Shown: one piece after another, positions 11,297 to 21,612 of the stretch | Layout: the number at the start of each line of letters is the position of its first letter | Position numbering within the stretch: the stretch's first letter is position 1 | Assembly (NCBI RefSeq): GCF_010015445.1 | Contig: NC_053126.1 | Span: forward strand, 9,950,249 to 10,014,248 | From: Perca fluviatilis | Taxonomy: Eukaryota; Chordata; Actinopteri; Perciformes; Percidae | Direction: 5' to 3' | Length of the DNA: 64,000 nucleotides | The notes under the pieces: model-generated | Seen by the model: the letters and a program-made list of their open reading frames with translations, nothing else | The model's database searches: none | Told to the model about the DNA's origin: nothing | Made by a program: the position numbers and the translations under genes

Positions 11297-12236
11297 CTCT
11301 CAGGGCCACCGTACTCAGGGCCACCGTAATAAAATTATCTTGCGTCCTCCACATAAATATTAGGTTTCGTCTGGGACAGAGGATATATATTTAACTGCAG
11401 CAAACCCACTGATCAGCCACTTCAAACACAACTGTAGGTCTTCAATATTAAAACTAATATCAGTTCACACACATAACGTTAGGCTTATCGCCATGTTAAC
11501 ATTAGTTATAGTGGGTGCATTTCTATCCAACAAGCTACTAAACAAACTAGGTAACGTTACATTATATTACACTAACATAGCAAACTTTTTGTCATTACTA
11601 TTTCATTAATTACTCAGCATCATTTCTATTTGAGAAAAGAAAAACTTCTCCGATGTTTAATTCGAATAAAATAGCCTTGAACCGCCAACTTTCTATATTC
11701 CTGTCACTACCGATGTGACTGTAAGTCTAGTGCAGATCCTACCGTACCGCATGAAGTGGACCAAACCACTGTGAGGCAAGGGAGGGGGAACTCAAAATGT
11801 TTCTAAACTTAAAAAGCATTTGTTGGGGTTTGTATTGTTTTACTACTTACACAGATATGTTAAGTATACATCATTATGTTATTTACAATACACAGCATTG
11901 TTTTAATGATATTTCTAGGGGGCGACAACCCTTAGATGGGGGGAAGGGGGGTCCTGACCCCTCCGACCCCCCTTGGATTTATGCCCTTGATACTTTCAAG
12001 AAAATAAAAGTAATTTGACTTGAGAGTCAAAACAATCACATAAAAACATACAACTGTTTCCTAATTGACATTAAATCAAGTCACTTCTCTGAGGGCATCC
12101 AACAGACTTGCTTCCTCCTCTCTTGGTCCCGAGCAAATACAACTGCTACTCTATATAGCCTGAAGCCCGCCCCTCAAATTGGAACATACCAACACAACAA
12201 TACAATGCAGGGGTGGCTCAGGTGAATTGACAGTAA

Positions 12237-12817
12237 CTCCTCATTTCCACAGCATGCGTAACTGCTGCGGACCGGTTCCGCTGCGTGTCTGCTGCGTGCT
12301 CCGCCATCCGTCAATACCCACCAGGTCCGGATTTGTTGCGGAACGGCTGCGGCCATGACTGACAGCTGTATTCACGAGCTGTAGTCACGAGGACCCACAA
12401 GTTCGCGAATTCACGTAGAATAGAACCACAAAATCAACAACAGTTAGTTTCCATCCAGAGGAGTAGAGGGGAAACGACTCTGTGCTGTGTTTTCAAGGTG
12501 TAGTGCAGGGAAATATGATCCGCCGTGAGCACGGTGTATTTTATTTTGAAAATTAACCGGATATTTATTTTGTTTCTGTGCTCGACTTCCTGTCCCGCAC
12601 TATCTGCCGTGTGCTGAATTGCTGCGGAGCTCTCCGTCGTCAGGCAAAAATAGAAGCTCTGCGTATCTCCTCCGGAGGGCTGCAGACTGACGGAACTGGG
12701 ACGGAGTAGGGACGCAGACGTTCCGCAGTCTGTGGAAATACACATGTTGACTTTAATGGAAACCTAATGACTCCGTTGACGTTCCGGAGACGTTCCGCAT
12801 CCAGTGGAAATTGCCAG
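12237..12817. mobile_element. Non-autonomous DNA element inserted in unit A only
   Basis: Unit B has the uninterrupted site GACAGTAAAGGCTCC at about 58554. In unit A the same site is split by 581 bases bounded by TAA on both sides (within CAGTAA repeats). The ends are related inverted repeats, CTCCTCATTTCCAC and GTGGAAATTGCCAG. A 3-bp TAA duplication fits the PIF/Harbinger class. The interior is GC-rich (CTGCGGACCGGTTCCGCTGC) with no transposase. Confidence 0.65.
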
Positions 12818-12946
12818 TAAAGACTCCATACAGCCAAAATGTATCTATGAAGGTAGACATTTACAGAATATCATTTATGTGATTCACATTCACATTAGAC
12901 AAAGCCACAAGACATATTGATGGCTAATACATGTATTAGCCTACTT

Positions 12947-13223
12947 AAAGGTCCCATGACATGGTGCTCTTTGGATGCTTTTATATAGACCTTAGTGGTC
13001 CCCTAATACTGTATCTGAAGTCTCTTTCCCGAAATTCCGCCTTGGTGCAGAATTACAGCCACTAGAGCCAGTCCCACAATGAGCTTTACTTAGGATGTGC
13101 CATTTCTGTGTTTGTAACGATTGAGGGGGAGAGAGAGGGGGGGGGGGCAAGGTGGAGGGTGGGGTTGTGGCCTTGACCAACTGCCACTTTGCTCGTTTGA
13201 AAGCCATGATGTCTCTCTCTCAT
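12947..13223. repeat. Left half of a fish MITE (TTAAAGGTCCCATGACATGG family)
   Basis: TTAAAGGTCCCATGACATGG followed by GCTCTTTGGATGCTTTTATA and the run to GCCATGATGTCTCTCTCTCA is one end of a widespread teleost miniature element. The copy stops abruptly at the sequence that starts the J1-proximal region. Its other half is present in unit B at 58626-58929, so the two units have lost complementary parts. Confidence 0.6.
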
Positions 13224-13429
13224 GAGGGTCTGATAAAGAGGAAGTGTTCACTAACCGTTGGCAAACACACTTCATTTTATATAACCCAGACCACAGGAAA
13301 TGACTATCTCAAGGGAAGTGGTTATTAAATGGTACAGTGGGAATTGGTTTGTAAATGAAACATGTATTCTTTTCTTAGTTTAACATTTGTAGTATTTGTA
13401 TTAGAAGCAAATTGTAATATATCACTGTG

Positions 13430-13477
13430 ATGGCTTTGACTACTGGGGGAAAGGGACACAAGTCACAGTAACTTCTG
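13430..13477 (+). other. IGHJ segment 1, unit A
   Basis: The 5' RSS is nonamer AGTATTTGT (13391), a 23-bp spacer and heptamer CACTGTG (13423-13429). The segment encodes GFDYWGKGTQVTVTS and ends at donor GTGAGT. The W-G-K-G motif is the J hallmark. It is shorter by one codon than its unit B partner, which reads VYFDYW. Confidence 0.88.
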
Positions 13478-13709
13478 GTGAGTAATAATCAAATATATTT
13501 TGAGCTAAGACAACTCCATAATTTTCTTGTTTATTATTAAATGTTTGTTGATTTTAACTGCACTTAAACTAGGATGTACTCTGCAGCAAAAGCATCGGGG
13601 TAAATGTTAGGTATATACAGTAGTTTACTGATTAAGTACAATCAATTATAAGGTGAAAGAAGCTGTAAAACATTTTTGCACTAAAGAGCTATTGAAACCT
13701 ATCACTGTG

Positions 13710-13760
13710 ATGACTACTTTGACTACTGGGGAAAAGGAACAATGGTGACCGTCACAACAG
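13710..13760 (+). other. IGHJ segment 2, unit A
   Basis: The RSS is nonamer CATTTTTGC, a 23-bp spacer and CACTGTG (13703-13709). It encodes DYFDYWGKGTMVTVTT, with donor GTAAAA. The open frame and splice donor are intact. Confidence 0.9.
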
Positions 13761-13903
13761 GTAAAAGAAGCTTTATTTGTCTTCATATTGAAAATGTAAT
13801 AATTACACTGTTTAAATATAGGATACTTAGACCTCAGTGGCATCAACGGCATCATTAAGGTGCTTGTTTTTGTATGTTGAATGTGTTGCCATATTACACT
13901 GTG

Positions 13904-13954
13904 ACGGTGCTTTTGATTACTGGGGGAAAGGCACAATGGTTACAGTAACATCAG
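13904..13954 (+). other. IGHJ segment 3, unit A
   Basis: The RSS is nonamer TGTTTTTGT (13865-13873), a 23-bp spacer and CACTGTG (13897-13903). It encodes GAFDYWGKGTMVTVTS, with donor GTAAGC. Confidence 0.92.
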
Positions 13955-14271
13955 GTAAGCCATTTTTCTTTTTCTTTCTCTAGTGTATACATTTTGATTA
14001 AAAAACAGAATTGATCATTTTTAAGAAGTCCAGTTTTGACACCACACAGTTCATCTATTTCTGGGATACTGTGCGTTAAATGTGTTGGAATCAGTAGACT
14101 CAATATAAATGTTGGTGTAGAAAAACAAATCATGTTTGGTTCCATCTTCTGAATCTGTATTTGCAAAATTCATGGAAAGTATGTCCGAGGGTAGAATGTC
14201 ATACGATGGAAAGTGTAGATATCTGGGGAACAGGTTTTTGTATGCAGTGCTTAATAATTTATTGAACTGTG

Positions 14272-14322
14272 ACTACGCTTTTGACTACTGGGGGAAAGGC
14301 ACCATGGTTACCGTCACCTCAG
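14272..14322 (+). other. IGHJ segment 4, unit A
   Basis: The RSS is a consensus nonamer GGTTTTTGT (14233-14241), a 23-bp spacer and the off-consensus heptamer AACTGTG (14265-14271). It encodes YAFDYWGKGTMVTVTS, with donor GTATGT. The heptamer base furthest from the coding end differs from consensus, which may reduce its use. The same variant is kept in unit B. Confidence 0.9.
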
Positions 14323-14622
14323 GTATGTAATCCTAATATGTCTGATTAGAGATTGAAATTCTTAATTGCATTACCAAAATACATATTATAGTCACAACTG
14401 TAGGCTGTTATAAAAACAGCCAAAGGTATTTTGTAGCCTGACAAAGAATGTGTAAAAACTTTGAACCTGTTTAGCTCAGCTAGAACGCAAGACTATCACC
14501 GGGTGTATATTTTAGTTTGATTGTAACTGTTGTGCCGGAACCAAACTTCATGAATTGGATGTAATGGGATATTAACAGTAACGGGTTTTTGTGAGAAGTG
14601 TGAATTGACACTCTTAACTGTG

Positions 14623-14676
14623 ACAACTGGGCTTTCGACTACTGGGGAAAAGGCACTATGGTAACAGTGTCATCAG
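14623..14676 (+). other. IGHJ segment 5, unit A
   Basis: The RSS is nonamer GGTTTTTGT (14584-14592), a 23-bp spacer and heptamer AACTGTG (14616-14622). It encodes NWAFDYWGKGTMVTVSS, with donor GTAAGA. Confidence 0.9.
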
Positions 14677-14996
14677 GTAAGATTTGTACCATTTAAAATC
14701 TACAATAGGGTATGTTTCAGACTACAAAATATCATGTTTAAGGTCTCAACATGTCAAGTCTCACTTCAAAAGTTAAGCATTTTATTATAAAAAAAAAATC
14801 TGTATGTACGGTAAAAAGTCAAACAGCAATATTCTTACTATGACATAATGGTGGATAATTATGGCTAGTGTATTTTACGGTTATTTTAATGGATTTTAAA
14901 ACATAGCGGGATTAATTATATATGAAGGCAGATATTTTGCCCTCATCATTAGATGTAGTCTTTTTATACTAACAGCTAAGTAGATTCAGCACTGTG

Positions 14997-15052
14997 CTAC
15001 TACGAGGCTTTTGACTACTGGGGAAAGGGTACAACGGTAACTGTTTCATCAG
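14997..15052 (+). other. IGHJ segment 6, unit A
   Basis: The RSS has a weak nonamer GTCTTTTTA (14958-14966), a 23-bp spacer and consensus heptamer CACTGTG (14990-14996). It encodes YYEAFDYWGKGTTVTVSS, with donor GTAAGA. It is the J closest to Cmu1, 324 bases upstream. Confidence 0.9.
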
Positions 15053-15376
15053 GTAAGAATACTCATATCATACTGTTCATAACTGCTTAATTGACTAAAA
15101 GTTTTTGTAACAATGACTACCACCAATAAAATTATTGAAGGTGCTAAACTTTAGTGCAACAAACATCTAAATAAATGGTATAGGGAAAAATAAAGGTCTG
15201 TTTAATGGAGGGCTCTTGAAATCTCCACTTTCAACATATTACAAGGTGATGCATTAAATACTGTGCTTTGTTACGCTATTTATCAACTCAATTGTCTTCT
15301 CTCTGTTTTAACCAATGCTTGGCGAAAATTTGTATTTTTGTATTTTAATTACACGTATATGTTTTTTCTTTCTTAG

Positions 15377-15673
15377 CCACTCCAACTGTGTTTCCGCTGA
15401 TGCAATGTGGTTCTGGGACCGGAGACATGGTCACTCTTGGCTGCCTTGCCACCGGCTTCACACCCTCCTCACTGACCTACGCATGGAACAAAAATGGGGC
15501 TGCCTTGACAGACTTCATTCAGTACCCTCCGGTGCAGAAAGGCAACGTTTATACTGGAGTCAGTCAAATTCGAGTGAGCAGACAGGACTGGGAAGCAAGG
15601 GAGACTTTCAAATGTGCCGTGGAACATGCATCAGGACAGACACAAGAGTGTTTTTTCCGAAAGCCATGGCCAG
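15377..15673 (+). CDS. ighm: IgM constant exon Cmu1, unit A
   Basis: The acceptor TTCTTTCTTAG and donor GTAAGA border the exon, and the phase-1 G of any J plus CC gives alanine. The domain reads [16 protein letters not shown], with the light-chain-bonding cysteine in LMQC, core cysteine [10 protein letters not shown], tryptophan YAWNKNG and second cysteine FKCAVEHA. The C-terminal end is QECFFRKPWP, which adds a cysteine missing in unit B (KEVIFRKE). The exon is open along its length. The following intron (15674-16875, 1.2 kb) holds only AT-rich sequence. Confidence 0.95.
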
Positions 15674-16875
15674 GTAAGACCCAAGTCATTTATAAATGCC
15701 TTTTGTATGTATGTATTAATTTATATATATATATTACAAATTTGGTAATAGTAACTGATAAATAATAACTTGAGGTAGAGTACACTATCAAACTCTCAGT
15801 CAAAGAAAGTTTAATATTTTACATTGCAGTGAACATAGTAATACAAGGCTACTACATATGATAAGAATATCAGCTTAATTTCAAGATCATTTGGTGATTT
15901 CTGTCAGTTAATTAAGTTCCAAAAACTTTTGTTGTTATAAATGTTATAAAAGAGACAGTGGAAAACACAATAACAATAATGGTAATAGAATACAGTCATA
16001 AATAAGTGTTAGGTAATAATAAGAAGTAAATCTCTATTACTTGGTTTTGTAGATTTCCGAGAAATGTTATTAGAGGCTGACTCTACCACATATTTATAAA
16101 TTTATCCTGAGCTTGTGTTTAAACGTTTGAACTGAATTAAAAAAAAAAAAAGCAATAATTGGTTTTACTGTTTTAGGGACAAATATACTCCAAGCTGTCA
16201 TTTCAAAACAAAAATCAACACAGAGGAGACCATAAAAATAAAAAAGCTGTTACCAAATGAAATTACATAAATCAGCGTCATTAAATATTGTTAAATTAAT
16301 TTTATTTTTATTTTTTATAAACCAAACAGTGAGGTGGAAAGAAAAGGCTGAAGCTCAGCTGCTGACTCACTCTATTTTGTTCTTTACTTATATGCTGTAT
16401 GTCCTCTGCACCTTATTGCAGTGTTCTGCTTCTTTCTGTCTGTCTGCATAATCCTAGTTCTTCCTGTCTGTCTCCGCTTTCACTGCATGTTGATAATAAC
16501 ATTCAAGCTGTGTTCGCTTTCCCGAGCAATCAATGTATATGCAGAAGTGTACATTTAAACTCTGCTCTTCAATTTTGTAATTGTGATACTATGAAAACCT
16601 AATTTTCCTTTTGACTCTGTCTGCACAATTTAGAAACAAGCTACAGTAAGTGTTAATTCGAGGTACATAATCACAATGTGCATATATGTGTGTGCAAGTT
16701 GCATAACATACAGTAGTTCAGAAAAGTGATAAAGTCATATTTTGCCAGTCTATCGTAAAATCTAGATTACATGAGCACTGTAGCACATTGTTTACCTTTG
16801 CTTCTGCATATATATATACTGTATATAGGATTCCCTGCTTCCGCATACAGATATTTGTGTATGTTTGTTTTTCAG

Positions 16876-17220
16876 AGGTGCCTTGTTATCCACCAACCCT
16901 TAGTGTGTTGGCCTCCTCTGATGAGGGAACCGAGGCTTCCTTCTCCTGCTTTGCCAAAGATTTTTCACCAAAAGATTATGAGATCAAATGGCTGAAAAAT
17001 GAAGAAGAAATTGTCAACAAAATAGACGAGATCCAAACACATTATGAGGGAAGAATGGACAATAATGGAACTACACGGTACAGCGCAGCAAGTTTTCTCA
17101 CGGTGAAATCCGAAGAGATGCCTTTAAACACTCAGGTTACATGTGAGTTTAAAGGGAAAAGTGGAGCGTGTCCTACACAGCTCAATTCAACTGTGATCTA
17201 CCAACCACTCCCTTCAACTG
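16876..17220 (+). CDS. ighm: IgM constant exon Cmu2, unit A
   Basis: The acceptor TTTTTCAG opens onto EVPCYPPTLSVLASSDEG. Core residues follow in ASFSCFAKDFSPKDY, IKWLKNEEE and VTCEFKGKSG. The SDEGTEASFSCFAKDFSP stretch is strongly characteristic of teleost IgM Cmu2. An extra cysteine in the N-terminal VPCYPP may form an inter-chain bond. NGT and NST are potential N-glycosylation sites. The donor is GTGAGT, with the next exon 119 bases on. Confidence 0.95.
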
Positions 17221-17339
17221 GTGAGTAAAGTGCTACTGTTTCTATAAACATAATATGTAAATGTCAGGCTAATTCTTATGGTGTTTCAGCCATTTCTGTT
17301 TATTAATTGTTTATTAATTACACATTCAGAAGATGGAGT

Positions 17340-17653
17340 ATGTCTTGAATCAGATGTGGAGATAGATATCATAGGACCCACAATGGAGGACATGTTTTCA
17401 CGTGAAGGAAAAGGAAACATAACATGTCAGGTCAAGATAAACAAACCATCCGTCACTGAAATTTCATGGGAGACCCACGATGAAAAACCAATACATGGTG
17501 CTTCAGTAGTTCCCCCAAAAGGAAGTACAGGCGTATTTAGATCTTCACTTGCCATCACTTATGACGAATGGATCAAGGGGACAAAGTTTGTCTGCGTAGT
17601 GTCACATGACAATTGGGTTATTCCACTTAATAAAACCTACGGAAGGACTGTCG
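17340..17653 (+). CDS. ighm: IgM constant exon Cmu3, unit A
   Basis: The acceptor ACACATTCAG precedes EDGVCLESDVEIDIIGPT. The core cysteines are in NITCQVKIN and KFVCVVSHDNW, with tryptophan in EISWETH. DVEIDIIGPTMEDMF and ITYDEW are typical of teleost Cmu3. Phase 1 at the donor (GTAAGA) lets it join either Cmu4 (17830) or, as teleosts normally do for membrane IgM, TM1 at 19089. Both junctions are in frame. Confidence 0.95.
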
Positions 17654-17829
17654 GTAAGAAAACTATCCAGCAATTGTGCAAAAAAAAGTCGGTGTTTAAT
17701 TCCTCTTGTCATGCCATCAAACCCGTTATTAGTGTGATTTCTAAGTGTATTTTGTAGCATAGATTTCCTACAGTACTGCAGGTGTGTTTATCTGTAGCAG
17801 GAGTCCTAATTGTTCTCTCATGCTTGCAG

Positions 17830-18207
17830 GAGGACAGATTCAGCGTCCTTCAGTGTTTATGCTGCCTCCACTAGAACATACTAAAAAGGAAACGGTGACC
17901 CTGACATGCTTTGTGAAAGACTTCTTCCCTCGGGAGGTTTTCGTTTCTTGGCTTGTTGATGACGAGGAAGCAGACTCAGAATTTGAGAAACCCTGTAGAA
18001 AACCACGGATCCTATTCTACTTATAGCCAGTTATCTCTCACCCTTGAGCAGTGGCAAGACAGTGACGTGGTGTATAGCTGTGTAGTTCACCATGAGTCTG
18101 TGGTTAACACAGCTAAAGCTATTGTCAGGTCCATCGGGCACAGAACATTTGAAAAAACCAACCTGGTCAACCTCAACATGAACATCCCTGAAACGTGCAA
18201 GGCCTAG
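17830..18207 (+). pseudogene. ighm: IgM constant exon Cmu4 and secretory tail, unit A, frameshifted
   Basis: The acceptor TGCTTGCAG starts GGQIQRPSVFMLPPLEHT, then [20 protein letters not shown]. After [10 protein letters not shown] near 17985-17992 the frame is lost and reaches TAG at 18024-18026. One base over, the rest of Cmu4 is open: [20 protein letters not shown], the second cysteine [10 protein letters not shown], and the IgM tail [15 protein letters not shown] with TAG ending at 18207. The shift equals +1 (or a 3n+2 deletion). The stop falls in the final exon of the secreted message, so the product would be a Cmu4 lacking its second half and its polymerising tail cysteine. A sequencing error is possible. 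Confidence 0.85.
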
Positions 18208-19088
18208 TAGACGTCATTCTGTGTCGCTGTGTCTTCTGCTGTTTGTTGTTTAATGTTTGTTGCTTGTGATTTGACATTGTGTTTTTCTTTTTAATGCAGA
18301 TTCAAAATAAAAAATAAAAAAAGCCCTTTGCAACTCTGTTGATGTATGTCGCATGCTGTTTATGTCTTTATTTAACCAATATTTTGAGCTACATGTTTGT
18401 TGTGTGTGTCACAGTGCTATCCTAATGCAACACAAATTAGACGTAGCTATCACCATGTTTGAATACAATATATCAAACTTTTTTAACACCGTATAGTATT
18501 CACTAGAATAACGCTAACTTTAGCCAACAATTTAACTTAATGAAGCCTATTTGTTCAATGTAATTTGTAGTCAGTGCAGTAACACTGTTTGTGTGACTTG
18601 TCTTTGTGTGTTTCCTCTACTGGGTCTTGCACCCCCAACAAAAGTCGGATACTTGTTTAAACTCTAGCTCCAGCTCTGTGGTCTCTCAGTCAAATATCAG
18701 AATATACTGATTCACAAGCCAAGTCATGCATGCCACACCAATAATGGGGTCTTTCAAAAGTAATTCAGGATCATTGTAGGATGATTGTAATCACCATAAT
18801 CACATGCAAAACTATAAGGTCCTATGGTACACTAATAACAATGTAATAAGTAACAAGACATATGCCGCTACCGTTCTTTAAATTTATGTTGTGGATTTTA
18901 TACTTTGACTGACTGACTGACTGACTGACTAGATTCACTCCGACCTGTGAGGTTATGAAATGCATTACCCTATTACAGGATATGAATCCAATTTGGTCAT
19001 TCATATAATTTGGTGATTTGTCTCATGAGCTAGCCTACTGTTTTGAGCGGGGTTTGTCCCAAGTATTAACTCAATAATTACTCTGCAG
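18208..19088 (+). other. Secreted-IgM 3' UTR and intron before TM1
   Basis: AATAAA-type motifs near 18306-18316 (AAAATAAAAAATAAAAA) follow the Cmu4 stop by about 100 bases and are the likely secreted-form polyadenylation signals. The rest is AT-rich, with a short TGAC tandem at about 18906-18929. No further exon was seen. Confidence 0.6.
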
Positions 19089-19222
19089 TACGTTCATACT
19101 TCAACGACCAATGGAACGGTGCCACAGAGGCAGAAGAAGATAACATGGGAAGCACGGCCCTCACCTTCATCCTTCTCTTCCTCATCACTCTGCTGTTTAC
19201 CATTGGAACCACTGCTATTAAG
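19089..19222 (+). CDS. ighm: IgM membrane exon TM1, unit A
   Basis: The acceptor CTCTGCAG opens an exon that joins Cmu3 in frame (G plus TA gives V). It encodes VRSYFNDQWNGATEAEEDN, then a transmembrane helix with STALTFILLFLITLLFT and GTTAIK. The acidic EAEEDN spacer and polar threonine/serine helix are the teleost IgM membrane signature. The donor is GTAATA. The exon is intact, so the membrane product does not depend on the damaged Cmu4. Confidence 0.95.
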
Positions 19223-20439
19223 GTAATAAGGATTTTTATATGTTAGAGTTGTGCACATATTTGGATTTAACTCAAGTAGAAGAAGACAACCGAGTTAATA
19301 GTTGTATGTATTCAAACACAAATGGGTTGACAGAAAACTCCTCTAAGATGAGTTGTGAACATAGGTTGATACAGGGCATAGCTGTGATAGAAGAAATGTC
19401 AGTAACACATTATAACAATCATCGTAATCACATCGTAACTACCTCATTAAATATCATTATGCATTATTCATGTTTGACTACATCTTGTTGGTGTTATAAT
19501 TAATGCCGTAACAATCCCAAATTTTGCTGTACAATTAATTGTCTCAGAAATAATTGCGGTTAACAATAAACTTGTCTCTTTCAGTCAAAATTTTGAAAAG
19601 TATTTTTTTATTTATTACTTTTGCAAACAAATTAAAGTTTTGAATGAATCCCAGGATACATATTTTGGTTATTTCCCTGTCAAGTGACCCAGATAACATA
19701 ATAACACAAATACACAGCCTATGAATTAAATCATGCCTCTTTATTATCATAAAACATGTTGTTGTATTGGGGTCAAGTTCCAACAAATAACAATTGAAAT
19801 AATAATAAAAAAGATATAGTCTGGCCAATAAACATTTATATAACTACAATTTGGCATATCTAATCTACCTGATCTACCAGTCATACGCCTTAAGACCTTA
19901 GTTAATATTGCTAAAGATTCCGCGATTATGTAAAAAAAAAAAAAACATTATTTAACAATGTAATAATTGTTACAGGCCTAGTTATAAGAACTTTTTTAAC
20001 CACTCTGATAAACACAAATTCCTATCTCTTTAAATATTGATTTTTATGCTCTATTATAAAAGTGCAGCGAAAGCTCAACTATCAATGACACGAACAATAG
20101 AAATCACCTTTATGAGGTATAATAGTTTTACAGATTATACTGGAGAGATGATGAATCAACTCTTTGGATAGTGAGTTATTGTCTTAACATAATTTTAAAA
20201 AATGTTAATGCTATTATACTGAATTGAATTAGCAGAATTATATTTATGTTGCAGGTATCACTATTATTGTGTGTTGAACATTATCCCAAAATGTTTTTTT
20301 TTTTCCTCTGGTAAATTAATATATATAATTGATCAATTAAGTACAGCAAAACAGTTATAAATTTGTGTTTAAGCCATATGTTGATACATTTATTTCACAA
20401 TATTATTAATCTATATTTTTGTATTTTATGTCTTTTCAG

Positions 20440-20448
20440 GTTAAATGA
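20440..20448 (+). CDS. ighm: IgM membrane exon TM2, unit A
   Basis: After TCTTTTCAG the exon is GTT AAA TGA, giving the cytoplasmic V-K end of membrane IgM. AATAAA at 20569-20574 lies about 120 bases later and can end the message. The 1.2-kb intron before it (19223-20439) is AT-rich, with no coding feature supported. Confidence 0.85.
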   Translation, partial: VK

Positions 20449-20568
20449 AACAAAGTGAACTTTCTGTGTAAAAGTATTTTTCACACTTCTTATAAACTCA
20501 TAGTTTCATGTAAGTAATCACAATTGTCCTTTTTCCATTTCATTACAAGAGCTTTGTGTCTTTTTGAA

Positions 20569-20574
20569 AATAAA
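20569..20574 (+). promoter_or_regulatory. Polyadenylation signal after IgM TM2
   Basis: A canonical AATAAA sits 121 bases downstream of the TM2 stop codon, in the position expected for the membrane IgM message. Confidence 0.5.
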
Positions 20575-20879
20575 TGCTTAAATGAAGAAAAACATTGATG
20601 TTGCTCCTCCAGCCTTTTTTTCTCTGCCATTATTTTGAAATTGTTCATGCTCGCTCATTTTAAAAATGATTTCATTATGTAATATGTTCCTATGTTCACC
20701 TCCCTAGCATCTGGAATCAACAGCCCATGTTCAACACAATGTGTAAATTTGGAGATTTCACAGTCGGTTAGTTCTCCAGTCTATTATTATTAATAGAGTC
20801 GAGAACTAAAACCTTTAGCAAAGTCATGAGAGGCCATTTGAAATCTATGTGAACACACAATCTAAACTGAAATGATATA

Positions 20880-21612
20880 GGAGTTGCAGCGTCCACCGAA
20901 CCCGGCCCACCTGCTTCTCCTCGTAGTTAGTTATGCTATTACAATTCTAGACTGCAGGGGAGGCTGTTTCCTTCCTATGACACACTGAGCTGCTCTCTCT
21001 TCTCTACTTGTTACTTCTGTATGCATCCTGTCCCAGAATTGCTTGTTACTAATCTAGCTCTGGGGAGTTTACTCCCCGGAGTCCTTATGTTTCTTCTTCG
21101 CAGAGCTATGCTCTGTGATTCTCTGCAAATCCCGGCCGCATCCTGCTGCATCCTGCTGCATCCACCCATGCTCTGCAGCGCCACGTTACATCCCGCAACG
21201 CCCTGCTGTGATGTTCCTATGCACAGAGTAGTCTGGATACGGTATAGGGGACAGCACTACTCAGTATGACACGATGTGCCCTGCTATGACATGAACTTCC
21301 ACGATAACCTTCGACATCACTGTGACCTTTAATGTGACTATTATCGCCACTGTTTATCACCCCCCAACCGGCCCATCAGACACCGCCTACCAAGAGTCTG
21401 GGTCTGCCAAGGTTTCTTCCTAAAAGGGAGTTTTTCCTTGCCACTGTCGCGATAGCCACTGCTAATGCTTGCTCTTGAGGGAATTACTATAATTGTTGGG
21501 GTTTTGGAAATTACAGAGTGTGGTCTAGACCTACTCTATCTGTAAAGTGTCTCGAGATAACTTTTGTTATGATTTGATACTATAAATAAAATTGAATTGA
21601 ATTGAATTGATA
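20880..21612 (+). repeat. LINE 3' end with TTGAA repeat tail
   Basis: CCAAGGTTTCTTCCTAAAAG, GGAGTTTTTCCTTGCCACTG, TGTTGGGGTTTTGGAAATTA and GATTTGATACTATAAATAAA, followed by ATTGAATTGAATTGAATTGA, are the 3' region and microsatellite tail of a very common percomorph non-LTR element. A reverse-oriented tail of the same family is at 30000-30105, and a short piece occurs near 5850. Any first Cdelta exon expected between Cmu and 22072 is not visible; this repeat occupies much of that space. 21613-22071 holds nothing recognised. Confidence 0.65.

Larger units (their letters stand above)
11331..13422 (+). repeat. 5' flank of duplicated IGH unit A
   Basis: From CTTGCGTCCTCCACATAAAT onward, this flank matches 57653 onward through the J and Cmu region. 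Unit A has its own insertion (12237-12817) and keeps a DNA-repeat left half (12947-13223). It lacks about 1.2 kb that unit B has before J1 (58677-59906). No gene is seen. A G/C-rich block near 11930-11980 (GGGGGCGACAACCC) is a repeat motif shared with 58244-58290. Confidence 0.85.

Noticed and set aside
10745..11394. Overlapping cysteine/valine-rich open frames
   Set aside because: They follow the minisatellite unit and have no other support.
17953..18207. Open frame starting with ATG at 17953 as a separate small gene
   Set aside because: It is the second half of Cmu4 in the shifted frame, ending in the IgM secretory tail.
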